Source: Collinsella sp.
Lineage (GTDB): Bacteria; Actinomycetota; Coriobacteriia; Coriobacteriales; Coriobacteriaceae
NCBI GenBank assembly: GCA_019414205.1
Contig: DXML01000012.1
Span: forward strand, 403,987 to 467,986
Direction of reading: 5' to 3'
DNA length: 64,000 nucleotides
The position numbers were made by a program, and so were the translations under genes. Under the pieces are notes generated by a model. It made no database searches. It was not told where the DNA came from and saw only the letters and a list, made by a program, of their open reading frames with translations. Positions within the stretch are counted from its first letter, which is position 1. Each line of letters starts with the position of its first letter. Of this stretch, positions 41,294 to 49,634 are shown piece by piece.

Positions 41294-42022
41294 ATGGGTT
41301 ACATGCTCGAGACGCGTGGGCTCACCAAGCGCTTCGGCCGCGGCGACCAGGCGCAGGACGCCGTGGCCGATGTGAGCCTTCATATCCGCGAGGGCGAGGT
41401 GTACGGGCTGCTCGGTCCCAACGGCGCCGGCAAGTCGACAACGCTCAAGATGATCTGCGGGATGCTGCGGCCGACGGCCGGGGAGATCCTCTTTGCCGGG
41501 CACGCCTGGCACCGCGAGGACCTCTACGCAATCGGCAGCCTCATCGAGGAGGCGCCGCTCTACCCCAACCTCACCGCGCGCGAGAACCTGCGCGTGCGCA
41601 CCACGCTGCTGGGCCTTCCCGAGAGCCGCATAGATGAGGTGCTCGCCGCCGTAGACCTCGCGGACACCGGGAAGAAGCGCGCCGGGCGCTTCTCGATGGG
41701 CATGCGGCAGCGCCTGGGGCTCGCACTGGCGCTGATCGCCCGGCCACGCCTGCTCGTGCTCGACGAGCCCACCAACGGCCTCGACCCCATCGGCATCGAG
41801 GAACTGCGCGACCAGATCCGCGGCTTCGCAGCGGCGGGTACGACGGTGATCGTCTCGAGCCACATCCTCTCCGAGGTGCAGCAGATGGCGGACACCATCG
41901 GCATCATCTGCGGGGGGCGCCTCGCCTACGAGGATGCGCTTCGTCCCGGGCAGGACCTCGAGGAACTCTTCATGAGCTTTTGCCGGGAAGGGCGACGAGC
42001 GCGCGGGGAGGTGGCGGCATGA
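41294..42022 (+). CDS. LanF-type ABC transporter ATPase (lantibiotic immunity family)
   Basis: The 242-residue ATPase has Walker A GPNGAGKST, signature FSMGMRQRLG, Walker B LLVLDEPTNGLDP and H-loop SSHIL. At the Q-loop position it reads IGSLIEEAPLYPNLTARENL, with Glu where most ABC proteins have Gln. This E-loop is characteristic of lantibiotic-immunity (LanF) and BcrA-type ATPases. It should energise export of a membrane-active peptide together with the two permeases downstream. No lantibiotic precursor gene is visible nearby. G+C content is far above that of flanking genes. Confidence 0.82.
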   Translation: MGYMLETRGLTKRFGRGDQAQDAVADVSLHIREGEVYGLLGPNGAGKSTTLKMICGMLRPTAGEILFAGHAWHREDLYAIGSLIEEAPLYPNLTARENLRVRTTLLGLPESRIDEVLAAVDLADTGKKRAGRFSMGMRQRLGLALALIARPRLLVLDEPTNGLDPIGIEELRDQIRGFAAAGTTVIVSSHILSEVQQMADTIGIICGGRLAYEDALRPGQDLEELFMSFCREGRRARGEVAA

Positions 42023-42789
42023 CGGGTGAGAAAGGCGGCCTGCTCGCGGCCCTGCGCGCCGAGGCCCTGAAGTCGCGCCACGCGGCACCGGTTCGTCTTG
42101 CCGTGCTCATGGCGCTGCCGATGCCGCTGCTCGGCGCGATGCCCTACCGGGGCGTGCAGATCTTCAGCGCGTGGAACTACTGGTACGCGCTCTTCCTGCC
42201 CGTGTCTCTCTCGCTCGTGGTGGCGTGCGTCGCGCGGGCGGACGCTCGCACGCGGATGCGGGGGCTTCTGGGCCTGGGCTTCCCGCTCGGGCGCGCCTGG
42301 TGGGCCAAGGCGCTCTGGTGCCTCGCGCTCTGCACGCTCTCGAACCTCGTGGTCTTCGGCATCTACCTCGCGGGATCGGCGTTCTCCTCGCAGGGCCTCA
42401 CGGCCGCGGGCACGCTCACGATGCTCCTCTGCGCGCTCGTCAACACGGTGACCGCGGCGTGGATGATCCCCGCAGGGCTCTTCCTCACGGCGCGGTTCGG
42501 CATGCTCGCGGGCATCTTCTGCCCGCTCGCCGCGCAGCTCATGGGTGGGTTCGCCTGGTCGTTGGTGCCGCTGCCGCAGCTCTTTCCGCCGTCGGCGAGC
42601 ATGGTCATCCCCACGAGCTTCATCCCCGTGCTGCCGAGCGGTGAGCCACTCGCGGCGGACATGGCGCTCGGCGGGGCGCTCGCGGCGGATGGCATGCTCA
42701 CGCTGGCGGGCCTTGCGGTCTGCGCGCTCGCGTTCACCGCGCTCACAGCGGCGGGCGCGGCCTGGTTCGCGCGCTCCGAGGAGAGGTGA
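42019..42789 (+). CDS. LanE-type ABC permease
   Basis: This 256-residue membrane protein has about six hydrophobic helices. It starts with a cytoplasmic stretch LLAALRAEALKSRHAAPVRL like those of LanE/MutE/BcrB permeases. Helices follow around residues 20-40, 55-75, 105-125, 135-160 and 225-250. The ATG overlaps the stop of the ATPase gene (ATGA), which implies coupling and a shared complex. The identification as LanE is from position and topology; no catalytic motif can be checked. G+C content is very high. Confidence 0.7.
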   Translation: MTGEKGGLLAALRAEALKSRHAAPVRLAVLMALPMPLLGAMPYRGVQIFSAWNYWYALFLPVSLSLVVACVARADARTRMRGLLGLGFPLGRAWWAKALWCLALCTLSNLVVFGIYLAGSAFSSQGLTAAGTLTMLLCALVNTVTAAWMIPAGLFLTARFGMLAGIFCPLAAQLMGGFAWSLVPLPQLFPPSASMVIPTSFIPVLPSGEPLAADMALGGALAADGMLTLAGLAVCALAFTALTAAGAAWFARSEER

Positions 42790-42794
42790 TGGCC

Positions 42795-43604
42795 ATGACA
42801 CGACTCTCCGACCCGACGCCGCGCATGACTCTCTCGCGGGCCCTGCTCTCAGAGTCCCTGCGCCTGGCGCGCTCCCCGCTCGCGGCGGTGCACCTCGTCT
42901 GCGGCCTGGCAGCCGGTCTTGCCTGCGGCGAGTACTTCTCCGTAGCCCGATGGGACCCGGCGCTGGGCGCGGACGCCTACGTCCAGTTTCTCGGCGCCCT
43001 CATGCCGCTCATGTCCGCCATCGTCTGCGGGCTCGCCGTGGACGAGGAGCGCGCTGCCGGGCGTCTCGCCAACCTCACAGCGGTCCCCTCGCGCTGGCGC
43101 GCCGTCGCGGCGAAGCTGTTCGCCCTTGCGGCGCTCGGCGCCGCCGCGCTGGCCGTGGCGCTCGGCGTGTTCGGGGCCGTGCTCGCCGTTGCCGGGCGCC
43201 TGCCGCTCGGGCCTGCTCCGCTTGCGGCCGCATGGGCGGGCATCGTGCTGGGCAGCCTGCCCCTCTACGCGCTGTGGCTCGGCGTGGGCCTGCGCCTCGG
43301 CCGCAACGCCGCCATCGGCGCCGGCGCTGCGGGTATGCTCCTCGCGTTCTTCTCGGTGGGCGGACTTGCGCACGGCCTCATGACCGGCGAGCTCACCGGC
43401 GCCCTGGCGACGCCCCTGAGCTGGGTGCCGCTCGCCTGGCCCGCGCGCATGGGGTCGCTCGGGGTGGAGGCCTTCATCGACGCCGCACGCGCGGCGGGCC
43501 CTCTCCTCACGACTGCGCTCGTTAGCCTCGTTCTCACCCTGGCAGCCGACGCCGTCCTTCTCGCCTGGTTCTGCCGCTTTGAGGACGGGAGGGCAGATGC
43601 GTAG
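42795..43604 (+). CDS. LanG-type ABC permease
   Basis: This second permease of 269 residues has about six hydrophobic helices and an N-terminal SRALLSESLRLARSPLAAVHL segment resembling the entry of the first permease. Two adjoining permeases with one LanF-type ATPase form a LanFEG set. ATG 42795 has GAGGAGAGG 8 bases upstream. ATG 42789 and GTG 42786 are alternatives closer to that site. It overlaps or abuts both neighbours, so the operon is tight. Its G+C content, about 73% in one sampled 60-base line, is well above the window norm. Confidence 0.7.
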   Translation: MTRLSDPTPRMTLSRALLSESLRLARSPLAAVHLVCGLAAGLACGEYFSVARWDPALGADAYVQFLGALMPLMSAIVCGLAVDEERAAGRLANLTAVPSRWRAVAAKLFALAALGAAALAVALGVFGAVLAVAGRLPLGPAPLAAAWAGIVLGSLPLYALWLGVGLRLGRNAAIGAGAAGMLLAFFSVGGLAHGLMTGELTGALATPLSWVPLAWPARMGSLGVEAFIDAARAAGPLLTTALVSLVLTLAADAVLLAWFCRFEDGRADA

Positions 43605-44010
43605 GAGGCCGCTCGCCGCCATGCTCGTCATCCTCTCCGCAGCGCTCGTCTTGGGCGGGAATGCCCTGCTCGACGCCGGCTGGGGGTCGGCGCTGCGCTC
43701 GATCGCCGACCGCGTGCTGCCCAACCCTGAGATCGCCATGCGGGCGCCCGCGCCCGAGCCCGGCAGCCACGCGATCTTCTACGCCGACGCCACCGAGGCG
43801 GGGGCAAACTACGTCTACCTGGTGGACGCGGCGGACGACAGGGGCAATGTCCGAGAGCTCCAGCTCATCTTCTTCGGGCGGGAGTCGGACGGCGAGGGCT
43901 GGCTCGAAATCGAGGCGCGCGGTAGCTCGGGCGTGCGCCACCGTGCGTGCGACGCGGCCGAGGCACCCGCGGCTGCGCGCAGGGCTATGGACCGCTGTGC
44001 GCGGCGCTAG
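43597..44010 (+). CDS. Small exported protein, possibly YxeA-like
   Basis: The 137-residue protein begins with an uncleaved or cleaved signal segment (PLAAMLVILSAALVLGGNAL). The body contains ANYVYLVDAADDRGNVRELQL and a late segment GSSGVRHRACDAAEAP. This reminds me of the YxeA/DUF1093 family, small exported proteins often near peptide-resistance transporters, but similarity cannot be tested here. No lipobox is evident. The ATG lies inside the end of the LanG gene with GGGAGGG upstream. It precedes the response regulator by 33 bases. Confidence 0.5.
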   Translation: MRRRPLAAMLVILSAALVLGGNALLDAGWGSALRSIADRVLPNPEIAMRAPAPEPGSHAIFYADATEAGANYVYLVDAADDRGNVRELQLIFFGRESDGEGWLEIEARGSSGVRHRACDAAEAPAAARRAMDRCARR

Positions 44011-44043
44011 TACAATTCCGACGAGAGTTTCAGGAGGTCGAAC

Positions 44044-44706
44044 ATGGCGAGGATACTGGCAGTGGACGATGAACGGGCGATTCTCGACGCGCTCGCGCGC
44101 GTCCTCGGCCGCGACGGCCATGAGGTCGTCAGGGCGGCGGACCCGACGGCGGTCCCGGGGATGGACCTCTCGCGCTTCGACCTCGTGCTCTGCGACGTCA
44201 TGATGCCGGGGCTCGACGGTTTCGAGCTCGTGCGGCAGATCCGCCCGGACTTCGACGGGCCCATCGTCTTCCTGACCGCGCGCGTGGCCGAGGAGGATGC
44301 TGTGGCCGCCTACGGCCTGGGCGCCGACGACTACGTCCGCAAGCCCTTCGGGGCCGCGGAACTGCGCGCCAAGGTCGCGGCCCATCTACGCCGTGAGCGC
44401 CGGCCGCGCTCGCACGCCCTCTCCTTCGGGGAGGTGCGGATTGACCTTGGGGCGCGCGGCCTCTCCGTGGGCGGCGAGACCGTGCCGCTCACGCCCACCG
44501 AGTACGCCATCTGCGAGTACCTCGCCCGCCACCCCGGGCAGGTCATGAGCCGCGCGCAGATACGCGAGGCGGTGCTAGGCTGGGAGAGCGACGCCGACGA
44601 TGCGGCCATATCCATGCAGGTCAGCCGCGCCCGGAGGAAACTCTCCGAGGCCGGCGCCGATCCGATTGCGACCGTCTGGGGGATGGGGTACAAGTGGCAG
44701 CTCTGA
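44044..44706 (+). CDS. OmpR-family response regulator
   Basis: The 220-residue protein has a receiver domain with the phosphoacceptor Asp in LVLCDVMMPGLDG, the conserved Thr in FLTAR and Lys in VRKPF. A C-terminal winged helix of the OmpR type follows (PLTPTEYAICEYLARHPGQV, then ISMQVSRARRKL). TTCAGGAGG precedes ATG 44044. Its end overlaps the kinase gene by 13 bases. It presumably controls the upstream transporter genes in response to a peptide, as NisR/SpaR-type regulators do; this is inference. Confidence 0.9.
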   Translation: MARILAVDDERAILDALARVLGRDGHEVVRAADPTAVPGMDLSRFDLVLCDVMMPGLDGFELVRQIRPDFDGPIVFLTARVAEEDAVAAYGLGADDYVRKPFGAAELRAKVAAHLRRERRPRSHALSFGEVRIDLGARGLSVGGETVPLTPTEYAICEYLARHPGQVMSRAQIREAVLGWESDADDAAISMQVSRARRKLSEAGADPIATVWGMGYKWQL

Positions 44707-46130
44707 AGATCGGGGCGCGAGGTCGCGGGGGCATGCCGCTCTCCTTCGTCATCGCGCGCTACTTCGCCTACGCGTTCGCGGCGGTCGCCACGGCGTGGCT
44801 CGCCTCGTTCATGGTGCTCTCCATGGCGATCAACGCGGGCTTCGTCTACGAGGCAAGCTGGGGGCCGGCCAATGCGCGCGAGGTCGCGGAGGGCCTGGCA
44901 CGCGACGGCGTCTGCGGGCAGCAGGACGTGCCGACGGCGTACCGCTACCTCATCCTGAACAAGGACGGAAACGTGCTGATGACAGACCTCGAGAGCACGC
45001 GGCTCGAGGACGCGACGGAAATGGCCCGTGCGGTACTCGCCGCGGATCCGGGCACAGTGGAGATCGAGGGCGGGGGTTCGGGCCTCACTTACGCCGCGTT
45101 CCCGCTCAAGGGCGGCGGGGCCTGCGCACTCGTCAGCGAGTACCTGCCGCAGTGGGTCTCGCGCGATCTCGCCGGCCTGCTTCCCAACCCGCAGAAACTC
45201 ATGCTCGTCGGCGCCACGGCGGGAAGTGCGCTCGCGCTCGCACTCGTGGCGCGCCGCGCGAGCCGTGTGATCTCGCGCAAGATGGCGCCGCTCGTGGAGG
45301 CGGCGGGGCGCGTCGGCGCGGGGGAGCTCGACTTCGCGGTCGGCAGCACCAACGTGCGCGAGGTGAACGACGTCCTCGCCGCGATGGACGCCATGCGGGC
45401 CTCCCTCGCCGAGTCGCTCGAGGCCCGCTGGGCCGCGGAGCGGGGGCAGCGCGAGCAGATGGCGTCGCTCGCCCACGACCTCAAGACGCCGCTCACCGTG
45501 CTGCGCGCCAACGCCGACTTCGTGGCGGAAGAGCTGGAAGACGAGAAAGACGCCGACCTCGCGGCCGCCGCGCGCGACATAGCCGGCAGTGTCGAAAGGC
45601 TCGACGGCTACGTGCGCCTGCTCATCGAGGCCTCGCGCGGGTCCGGCGGGGCGGAGAGGGCCCCCATGCGGCCGGTCGAGCTCTGCGAACAGGTCCTCGC
45701 CGAGGCCGCCCAGATCGCCCGGGCGCGAGGCGTGACGCTCAACGCGGCCACGGGCCCCGCTGTCGCGGGCGCGCCCGAGGCCCCACTCGACCGAACCGCC
45801 CTGGCGCGAGCCGCCGCGAACCTCGTGGCCAACGCCGCTGAGCACGCGCGCTCGCGCGTGGTGGTCTCCTGCGACGTCGCTGGTGGATACCTCGTCATCG
45901 AGGTCGCCGATGACGGACCGGGCTTTTCTCCCGCCGCCCTCGAACGCGGCTGCGAGCGCCTCTTCACAGACGACTCCTCCCGCTCCTCGCGCGACGGAGG
46001 CCGCCACTACGGGCTCGGCCTCCACGTCGCCTCCGAGGCCGCGAGCGCCCACGGGGGCTCCGTCTCGCTCGCCAACAGCCCCTCGGGCGGCGCGGTGGCC
46101 ACCATCGCGGTCCCCCTGTGCGGGATCTGA
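44694..46130 (+). CDS. Sensor histidine kinase
   Basis: The 478-residue kinase has two membrane helices flanking an extracytoplasmic sensor region of about 120 residues, and a HAMP-like linker. The H-box is SLAHDLKTPLTVLRANADFV. The ATPase shows N-box NLVANAAEHAR, G1 VADDGPGFSP and GLGLHVA. GTG 44694 is used because it couples to the response regulator; ATG 44733 (MPLSFVIARYF) is a good alternative. It ends the G+C-rich block and is followed by a terminator. The sensed signal is not known. Confidence 0.9.
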   Translation: MAALKIGARGRGGMPLSFVIARYFAYAFAAVATAWLASFMVLSMAINAGFVYEASWGPANAREVAEGLARDGVCGQQDVPTAYRYLILNKDGNVLMTDLESTRLEDATEMARAVLAADPGTVEIEGGGSGLTYAAFPLKGGGACALVSEYLPQWVSRDLAGLLPNPQKLMLVGATAGSALALALVARRASRVISRKMAPLVEAAGRVGAGELDFAVGSTNVREVNDVLAAMDAMRASLAESLEARWAAERGQREQMASLAHDLKTPLTVLRANADFVAEELEDEKDADLAAAARDIAGSVERLDGYVRLLIEASRGSGGAERAPMRPVELCEQVLAEAAQIARARGVTLNAATGPAVAGAPEAPLDRTALARAAANLVANAAEHARSRVVVSCDVAGGYLVIEVADDGPGFSPAALERGCERLFTDDSSRSSRDGGRHYGLGLHVASEAASAHGGSVSLANSPSGGAVATIAVPLCGI

Positions 46131-46240
46131 CGATTTCCTCGTTGTCTACCTCGACTGCGATATGTCGCTCGCCGAGGCCGCGACGAGATGGTGTTGCGTC
46201 TGCCCCGTTTGGTGCTTCTAGCTCAAATTTGATCTGATGT

Positions 46241-46274
46241 AAGGCCCGCGCAATCCTGCATGGGCCTTTCTTTT
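46241..46274 (+). terminator. Intrinsic terminator after the histidine kinase gene
   Basis: AAGGCCC (46241-46247) pairs with GGGCCTT (46262-46268) across a 14-base loop and is followed by TCTTTT. Confidence 0.7.
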
Positions 46275-46694
46275 GGCAATTGTTCGACCGATTCGTGGCT
46301 TGAAACACAAATTATCGAGTTAAGGAGACATGGGGTCACACAGCGGCTCTCAGAGCGCCCGCCGCACTCCCCCGCCATTAACCTGCGTCGTCCTCGTATA
46401 GAGCCCATCCTGCTTGGCGTTTCGTTGCAACAGCCCACTTGTCCACCGATCAAGTGAACTACTGGAATAAATACAGCGACATGCTTGTCCGTTATAGTCG
46501 CTATATCTGTGTTAATCGCCGCGATAAATACAGCCTGTACTCGGCTGCATACCAGCTACGCGTATGTAGATTCATATCGCGTTAATAAATCGGCTCAAGC
46601 GCTTGCAAAACGCGCAAGTAACCGCAAAAGGCGATTATCGCGTAGGTAGATTTTTGGCACCCTGTTGCTTAATCAAAATTAAGCAATTGCTTAA

Positions 46695-46727
46695 AACAAA
46701 AAAGGTCAGGCACTAGGTGCCTGACCT
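46695..46727 (-). terminator. Intrinsic terminator after tRNA-Pro
   Basis: On the - strand an 11-bp perfect stem AGGTCAGGCAC/GTGCCTGACCT with a 3-base loop (46703-46727) is followed by a T-run. Confidence 0.92.
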
Positions 46728-46736
46728 GCAAACTTC

Positions 46737-46813
<77 letters not shown>

Positions 46814-46893
46814 AAGCTTTTGTTTGTTGCTCTGCTCTCGCTCGCAACAGGGAGTATATTAACCCGAAACTTTAGACTTGTGCAAGAACTTTT

Positions 46894-48105
46894 TTATAAA
46901 TTTTGAAGCAAGTCCAAAATTGTATCTGCGAGCTGGGGTTTTGTTAGAACGGGAAGTTCTTTCGTACCTGTTGTGCTCACAATCCAGGCCTTGTTAGTGT
47001 CGGTTCCAAAGCCTGAATCGGCGCGCGAGACATCGTTGGCGATAATTACATCGCAACCCTTGCGGGCAAGTTTGCGCTGCGCGTACTCCACGACGTTATC
47101 GGTCTCGGCCGCAAAGCCGATCACGCACCGCTCCCCCTTCTGGCGCGAAAGCTCAGCCAAAATATCGACCGTCTCGACCAGTTTGATGCGATCCAAGCGC
47201 TCGTTGGCCTTTTTGAGCTTATGGTCCGCAGGGGATACGGGGGTGTAGTCGGCGACAGCGGCCGCACAAATGGCCACATCGGCCGTCTGAAAGGCGCTGA
47301 GCGCTGCCTTCAGCATTTCAGCGGCGGTCTGCACGCGCACGCACTCCACGCCGTGGGGAACGTCGAGCGATGTCGGTCCCAGCACGAGCGTGACGGCGGC
47401 ACCGCGACGTGCGGCCTCCCCCGCCAGGGCGATACCCATCTTGCCCGAAGAACGGTTGCCAATGAAGCGCACGGGGTCAATCGGCTCATGCGTGGGGCCG
47501 GCGGTAATGACGATGCGCTTGCCCGCCAGGTCTTGTTGCACGGGATTGAGCACCTCGCAGACGGCCTCGACGATGTCCTCGGGTTCGCTCATGCGCCCCG
47601 TGTCCACGTCGCCGCAGGCAAGGTAGCCACTGCCGGGTCCCACCACGTGGACGCCGCGCTCGCACAGCGTGGCCATATTGGCCTGCGTGGCCGACGCCTT
47701 CCACATGCCATTGTTCATGGCCGGCGCGATAACGACGGGCCGCGGCGTCGCAAGCAGCGTGGTGGAGATGAGGTCATCGGCGATGCCGTTGGCCATCTTG
47801 GCGATGATATTGGCCGTCGCGGGCGCCACGACCACCAAGTCGGGCTCCTGCGCCAGCGAGATATGGTGGATGGGGTCAGACGGGTCGTCGAATAGCCCAA
47901 CCGCGACCGGCTCATTGGTGAGCGCGCGGAAGGTGAGCGGCCCCACAAACTCAGTGGCATGCTCGCTCATGACGACCTTGACGTGCGCGCCGCGCTTTTG
48001 GAGCAGGCGCACGATATTGCACGACTTATAGGCGGCGATCCCGCCGGTAATGCCCAGCAGGATCGTTTTTCCCTCAAGTTGCATTGAATTGTTGGGTGCC
48101 GCCAT
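46894..48105 (-). CDS. coaBC: Phosphopantothenoylcysteine synthetase/decarboxylase
   Basis: This bifunctional enzyme makes 4'-phosphopantetheine on the way to coenzyme A. The 403-residue protein has the N-terminal flavin-dependent decarboxylase (GITGGIAAYKSCNIVRLLQK, then PAMNNGMW) and the C-terminal CTP-dependent synthetase (ITAGPTHEPIDPVRFIGNRS, then SSGKMG and KKANERLDRIKLV). AAGGAAG precedes ATG 48105. Its start is 3 bases after the upstream zinc-ribbon gene, at the end of a long - strand operon. Confidence 0.95.
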   Translation of the reverse strand: MAAPNNSMQLEGKTILLGITGGIAAYKSCNIVRLLQKRGAHVKVVMSEHATEFVGPLTFRALTNEPVAVGLFDDPSDPIHHISLAQEPDLVVVAPATANIIAKMANGIADDLISTTLLATPRPVVIAPAMNNGMWKASATQANMATLCERGVHVVGPGSGYLACGDVDTGRMSEPEDIVEAVCEVLNPVQQDLAGKRIVITAGPTHEPIDPVRFIGNRSSGKMGIALAGEAARRGAAVTLVLGPTSLDVPHGVECVRVQTAAEMLKAALSAFQTADVAICAAAVADYTPVSPADHKLKKANERLDRIKLVETVDILAELSRQKGERCVIGFAAETDNVVEYAQRKLARKGCDVIIANDVSRADSGFGTDTNKAWIVSTTGTKELPVLTKPQLADTILDLLQNL

Positions 48106-48108
48106 CGT

Positions 48109-48828
48109 TTAAGCTTCCTTGCTCGGGAGCACCAGCAGGCGGTGGCAGTACGGGCAGTGCGTAATCTCGCTACCGTCGTGGTTGAGGTCGCTCATGGACG
48201 ATGCCTGCAGCGCGGTGTGGCAGACCGTGGGGATGTTGCCCTTGATGGTCTCGACGGCCAGGCCGCGGAACTGCTTGAGCAGACGTTCGTAATCGGTGAG
48301 CACGTCGGTCGGCAGCGTGGCGGCAAGCGCGGTGCGCTCCTTGGTGGCGGCATCGATCTGAGCCTGCAGATTGGCAGCCTTGGCGCGGGCAGCCTTGGTA
48401 TCGGCCTTCACGCCCTCCTCGAACTTGGCGATGATGGCCTGCGCGCGAGCCTCTCGGTCAAGCGCTTCCTTATGGGCGACGACGACGTCCTTGCGGGTGT
48501 GCTCGATCTTGTCCAAGCGCTTGGCCAGGGTGGCGAGCTCGTTCTCCAGGTCCTGAACCTCGCGGTAGTCGGAGCCGTCCACGTGGCGCTTCTTGGCGGC
48601 CTCGATGGCGTTGTTGGTCTGAATCTCGGTGGTGTTGAGATCGTCGAGCTCAATGTCCAGATCCTTGCGCTGGGCGTAGAGCTTGGTCATCTCGGACTTG
48701 AGCTTCACATAGGTCTTGCGCTTGGAAGCGAGCTCCTTGAGCTCCGGCATATTGGCAAGTTCGCTCTTGTTGCGGGCGAGCTCCAAATCGATCTGTTGCA
48801 GCTTGAGTAGCGTAGCGCCGGCGCTCAT
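48109..48828 (-). CDS. Coiled-coil zinc-ribbon-like protein (DUF164 family)
   Basis: The 239-residue protein is almost entirely coiled coil and ends with a segment like the C4 zinc ribbon of the DUF164 family (CdsZ type). Normally there are two CxxC pairs. Here the last pair is intact (CPYC), but the first appears as a single Cys in PTVCHTAL, so a standard four-Cys site is not present. ATG 48828 has AAAAGGAGAG upstream; the frame is open to 48864. It overlaps the Nif3 gene by 4 bases, a common partnership. Its role is not known. Confidence 0.85.
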   Translation of the reverse strand: MSAGATLLKLQQIDLELARNKSELANMPELKELASKRKTYVKLKSEMTKLYAQRKDLDIELDDLNTTEIQTNNAIEAAKKRHVDGSDYREVQDLENELATLAKRLDKIEHTRKDVVVAHKEALDREARAQAIIAKFEEGVKADTKAARAKAANLQAQIDAATKERTALAATLPTDVLTDYERLLKQFRGLAVETIKGNIPTVCHTALQASSMSDLNHDGSEITHCPYCHRLLVLPSKEA

Positions 48829-49634
48829 AAGTTCTCTCCTTTTGTCACAGTCCACCATTGGCAAGGGTTCAATATTTTAATCGCATGACGGGGGTCGACC
48901 CCGGCGTCAACTGCAGAGTTCATCAATATATCAACGAACGGCTCTTCGGAGCGGTCGTGGCCGAGCAAGATCACCGGCAGCCCGCGCAAGGCAAGGTCTT
49001 GCGACACGTGGTAGCCCGCCTCGCCGGTTACGATGACATCTGCGCCTGCGGCGATGGCGAGCTCTCCAAAGTCGCCTAAGGAGCCGCCCAAAATGGCGAT
49101 GGTGCGGCACGGGTGATCTGCCTCGCCCCACACGCGCGGGTCGCTGCCAAACGCCTGGGCGGCGCGGGCGGCAAGGTCGCGCAGGCTGCAGGGGTCGTTG
49201 AGGGTCGCAAGGGCGCCCAGACCGGTGAGTTCAGGCTCGTCCGCATGCTCCAGCGAGCTTATGGGCTTTGCGCCTAGCAAATCGCTCAGGCGAACGCGCG
49301 CTTCGTGCGAGCGGTCCAGGTTGGTGTGAAGCGAGATGATGCTCACGCCGCAACGAGCTGCCTCGTACAGCGCGGCGCTGCATTGGGGGCGTGTGGAATC
49401 CGACGGACAAAACGCCTCGGGCGCCTTGATATAGATGGGATGATGCGTTAGCAGCACGTTGGCGCCGGCCTCCTGGGCGCGGTGCACATTGGCTTCGGTC
49501 GCATCGAGTGCGCAGGCAACACCGGTAATCTCCGCGGCAGGGTCGCCGACGGAGAATCCTACATGGTCCCAACTCTCGGCATCGGTCTTGGGATAGCGTG
49601 CCAGCAGCGCGCGCTCAAGCTCGGCGACGATCAT
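48825..49634 (-). CDS. Nif3-like dinuclear metal-centre protein
   Basis: This is a 269-residue Nif3/DUF34-family protein, which binds two metal ions; a GTP cyclohydrolase-like role has been proposed but not settled. Metal-ligand segments are visible: LLTHHPIYIK, SLHTNLDRS, GEAGYH and GHDRSEEP. The conserved NxGD opening is absent, replaced by SWDHVGFSVGD, which fits the family's WDNxGL-type start. It overlaps both neighbours by 4 bases: the zinc-ribbon gene and the cysteine desulfurase gene. Confidence 0.9.
   Translation of the reverse strand: MIVAELERALLARYPKTDAESWDHVGFSVGDPAAEITGVACALDATEANVHRAQEAGANVLLTHHPIYIKAPEAFCPSDSTRPQCSAALYEAARCGVSIISLHTNLDRSHEARVRLSDLLGAKPISSLEHADEPELTGLGALATLNDPCSLRDLAARAAQAFGSDPRVWGEADHPCRTIAILGGSLGDFGELAIAAGADVIVTGEAGYHVSQDLALRGLPVILLGHDRSEEPFVDILMNSAVDAGVDPRHAIKILNPCQWWTVTKGENL

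Larger units (their letters stand above)
46131..46736. other. Non-coding stretch between the kinase gene and tRNA-Pro
   Basis: About 600 bases without a supported gene. After the terminator at 46241 the sequence becomes A+T-richer. It contains short direct repeats: ATAAATACAGC at 46467 and 46524, and CGTATGTAGATT/CGTAGGTAGATT at 46561 and 46641. A 16-base palindrome TTAAGCAATTGCTTAA is at 46679-46694. No function can be assigned. Confidence 0.6.

Noticed and set aside
41198..42088. A 296-codon frame opposite the ABC ATPase gene
   Set aside because: It is an antisense shadow caused by extreme G+C; all ABC motifs are on the + strand.
46260..46457. A short frame after the histidine kinase gene, considered as a lantibiotic precursor
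   Set aside because: It has no ribosome-binding site, starts within the terminator hairpin and lacks the leader and Ser/Thr/Cys-rich core of a precursor.
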